This document shows, in pieces, positions 64,000 through 64,000 of a stretch of 64,000 bases of DNA. Both the position numbers and the translations under genes were made by a program. The number at the start of each line of letters is the position of its first letter. Positions within the stretch are counted from its first letter, which is position 1. Below the pieces are notes generated by a model. The model ran no database searches, was not told where the DNA came from, and was given only the letters and a program-made list of their open reading frames with translations. Source of the DNA: an uncultured Ruminococcus sp. (lineage in GTDB: Bacteria > Bacillota > Clostridia > Oscillospirales > Acutalibacteraceae); NCBI GenBank assembly GCA_902778175.1, contig CACYWT010000011.1, positions 30,703 to 94,702 of the forward strand, given 5' to 3'.

Positions 64000-64000
64000 T

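Overview
The window looks like a chromosome segment of a spore-forming, low-to-mid GC Firmicute of the Clostridia, most likely a Ruminococcus-like member of the Oscillospiraceae. This rests on a sporulation sigma factor G gene, a SpoVB-like flippase, the Firmicutes order rplU-prp-rpmA-obg, Mini-III RNase, CdaA/CdaR, a T-box leader, strong GGAGG ribosome binding sites and many sigma-A promoters of the form TTGACA-N16/17-TATAAT. No tRNA, rRNA, CRISPR array, prophage or intact transposon is visible. Species identity is inference only.

Layout. 1-3.9 kb: an ECF sigma factor (cut by the window edge) with its membrane anti-sigma partner, a lone MsmK-type sugar ABC ATPase and an RsuA-type pseudouridine synthase. 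4-11.3 kb: a triple LysM protein, a SpoVB-like flippase (probably starting at AUA after an 11-nt perfect Shine-Dalgarno), a heterodimeric ABC exporter, and a DUF3343/cysteine desulfurase pair. 11.5-18.9 kb: cdaA-cdaR (c-di-AMP), an nrdR-amidohydrolase operon, a TIM-barrel epimerase-like gene, and a Nudix regulator/response regulator/histidine kinase operon. 19-30 kb: glpK with an overlapping lipase gene, the L21-Prp-L27-Obg cluster interrupted by a GT-C glycosyltransferase, mrnC, a SulP transporter with an unusual C-terminal extension and an AEC transporter. 29.6-30.3 kb is a gene-free, repeat-dense island: a 43-bp GC-rich tandem array, hairpins and a MITE-like element. 30.3-42.7 kb: ligA-clc, mscS-coaX, a 1,323-residue surface subtilase, a PAP2 phosphatase whose 5' end runs through an IS200/IS605-like hairpin end, a beta-sandwich protein, sigG and a small ferredoxin (42512-42682). 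42.8-49.6 kb: trmN-rsmI-maf, a D-Ala-D-Ala carboxypeptidase, yceD-rpmF, der and plsY. 49.6-64 kb: asparaginase, exonuclease III, a four-gene Gld-like ABC-2 operon, a BspA/Big2 surface protein, a nucleoside deoxyribosyltransferase, a CNNM/CBS protein, a zinc-ribbon membrane protein and, at the right edge, a T-box leader whose target gene lies outside.

How genes fit together. The lipase and GlpK can turn monoacylglycerol-type substrates into glycerol 3-phosphate, the substrate of PlsY. CdaA, LysM, DacF-type carboxypeptidase and the SpoVB-like flippase belong to envelope homeostasis. RsmI, RsuA, TrmN, Der, Obg, Prp, L21, L27, L32 and Mini-III form a scattered ribosome and RNA maturation set.

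The most notable non-gene signals are a family of four imperfect inverted-repeat elements (21437, 29967, 35407, 45054), the 43-bp array with a stem-preserving double change in its last copy, a leader hairpin that covers the sigG ribosome binding site, and the terminal T-box followed about 90 bp later by a second promoter. I did not find a clearly new multi-gene defence or mobile system; most of the window is ordinary core genome.
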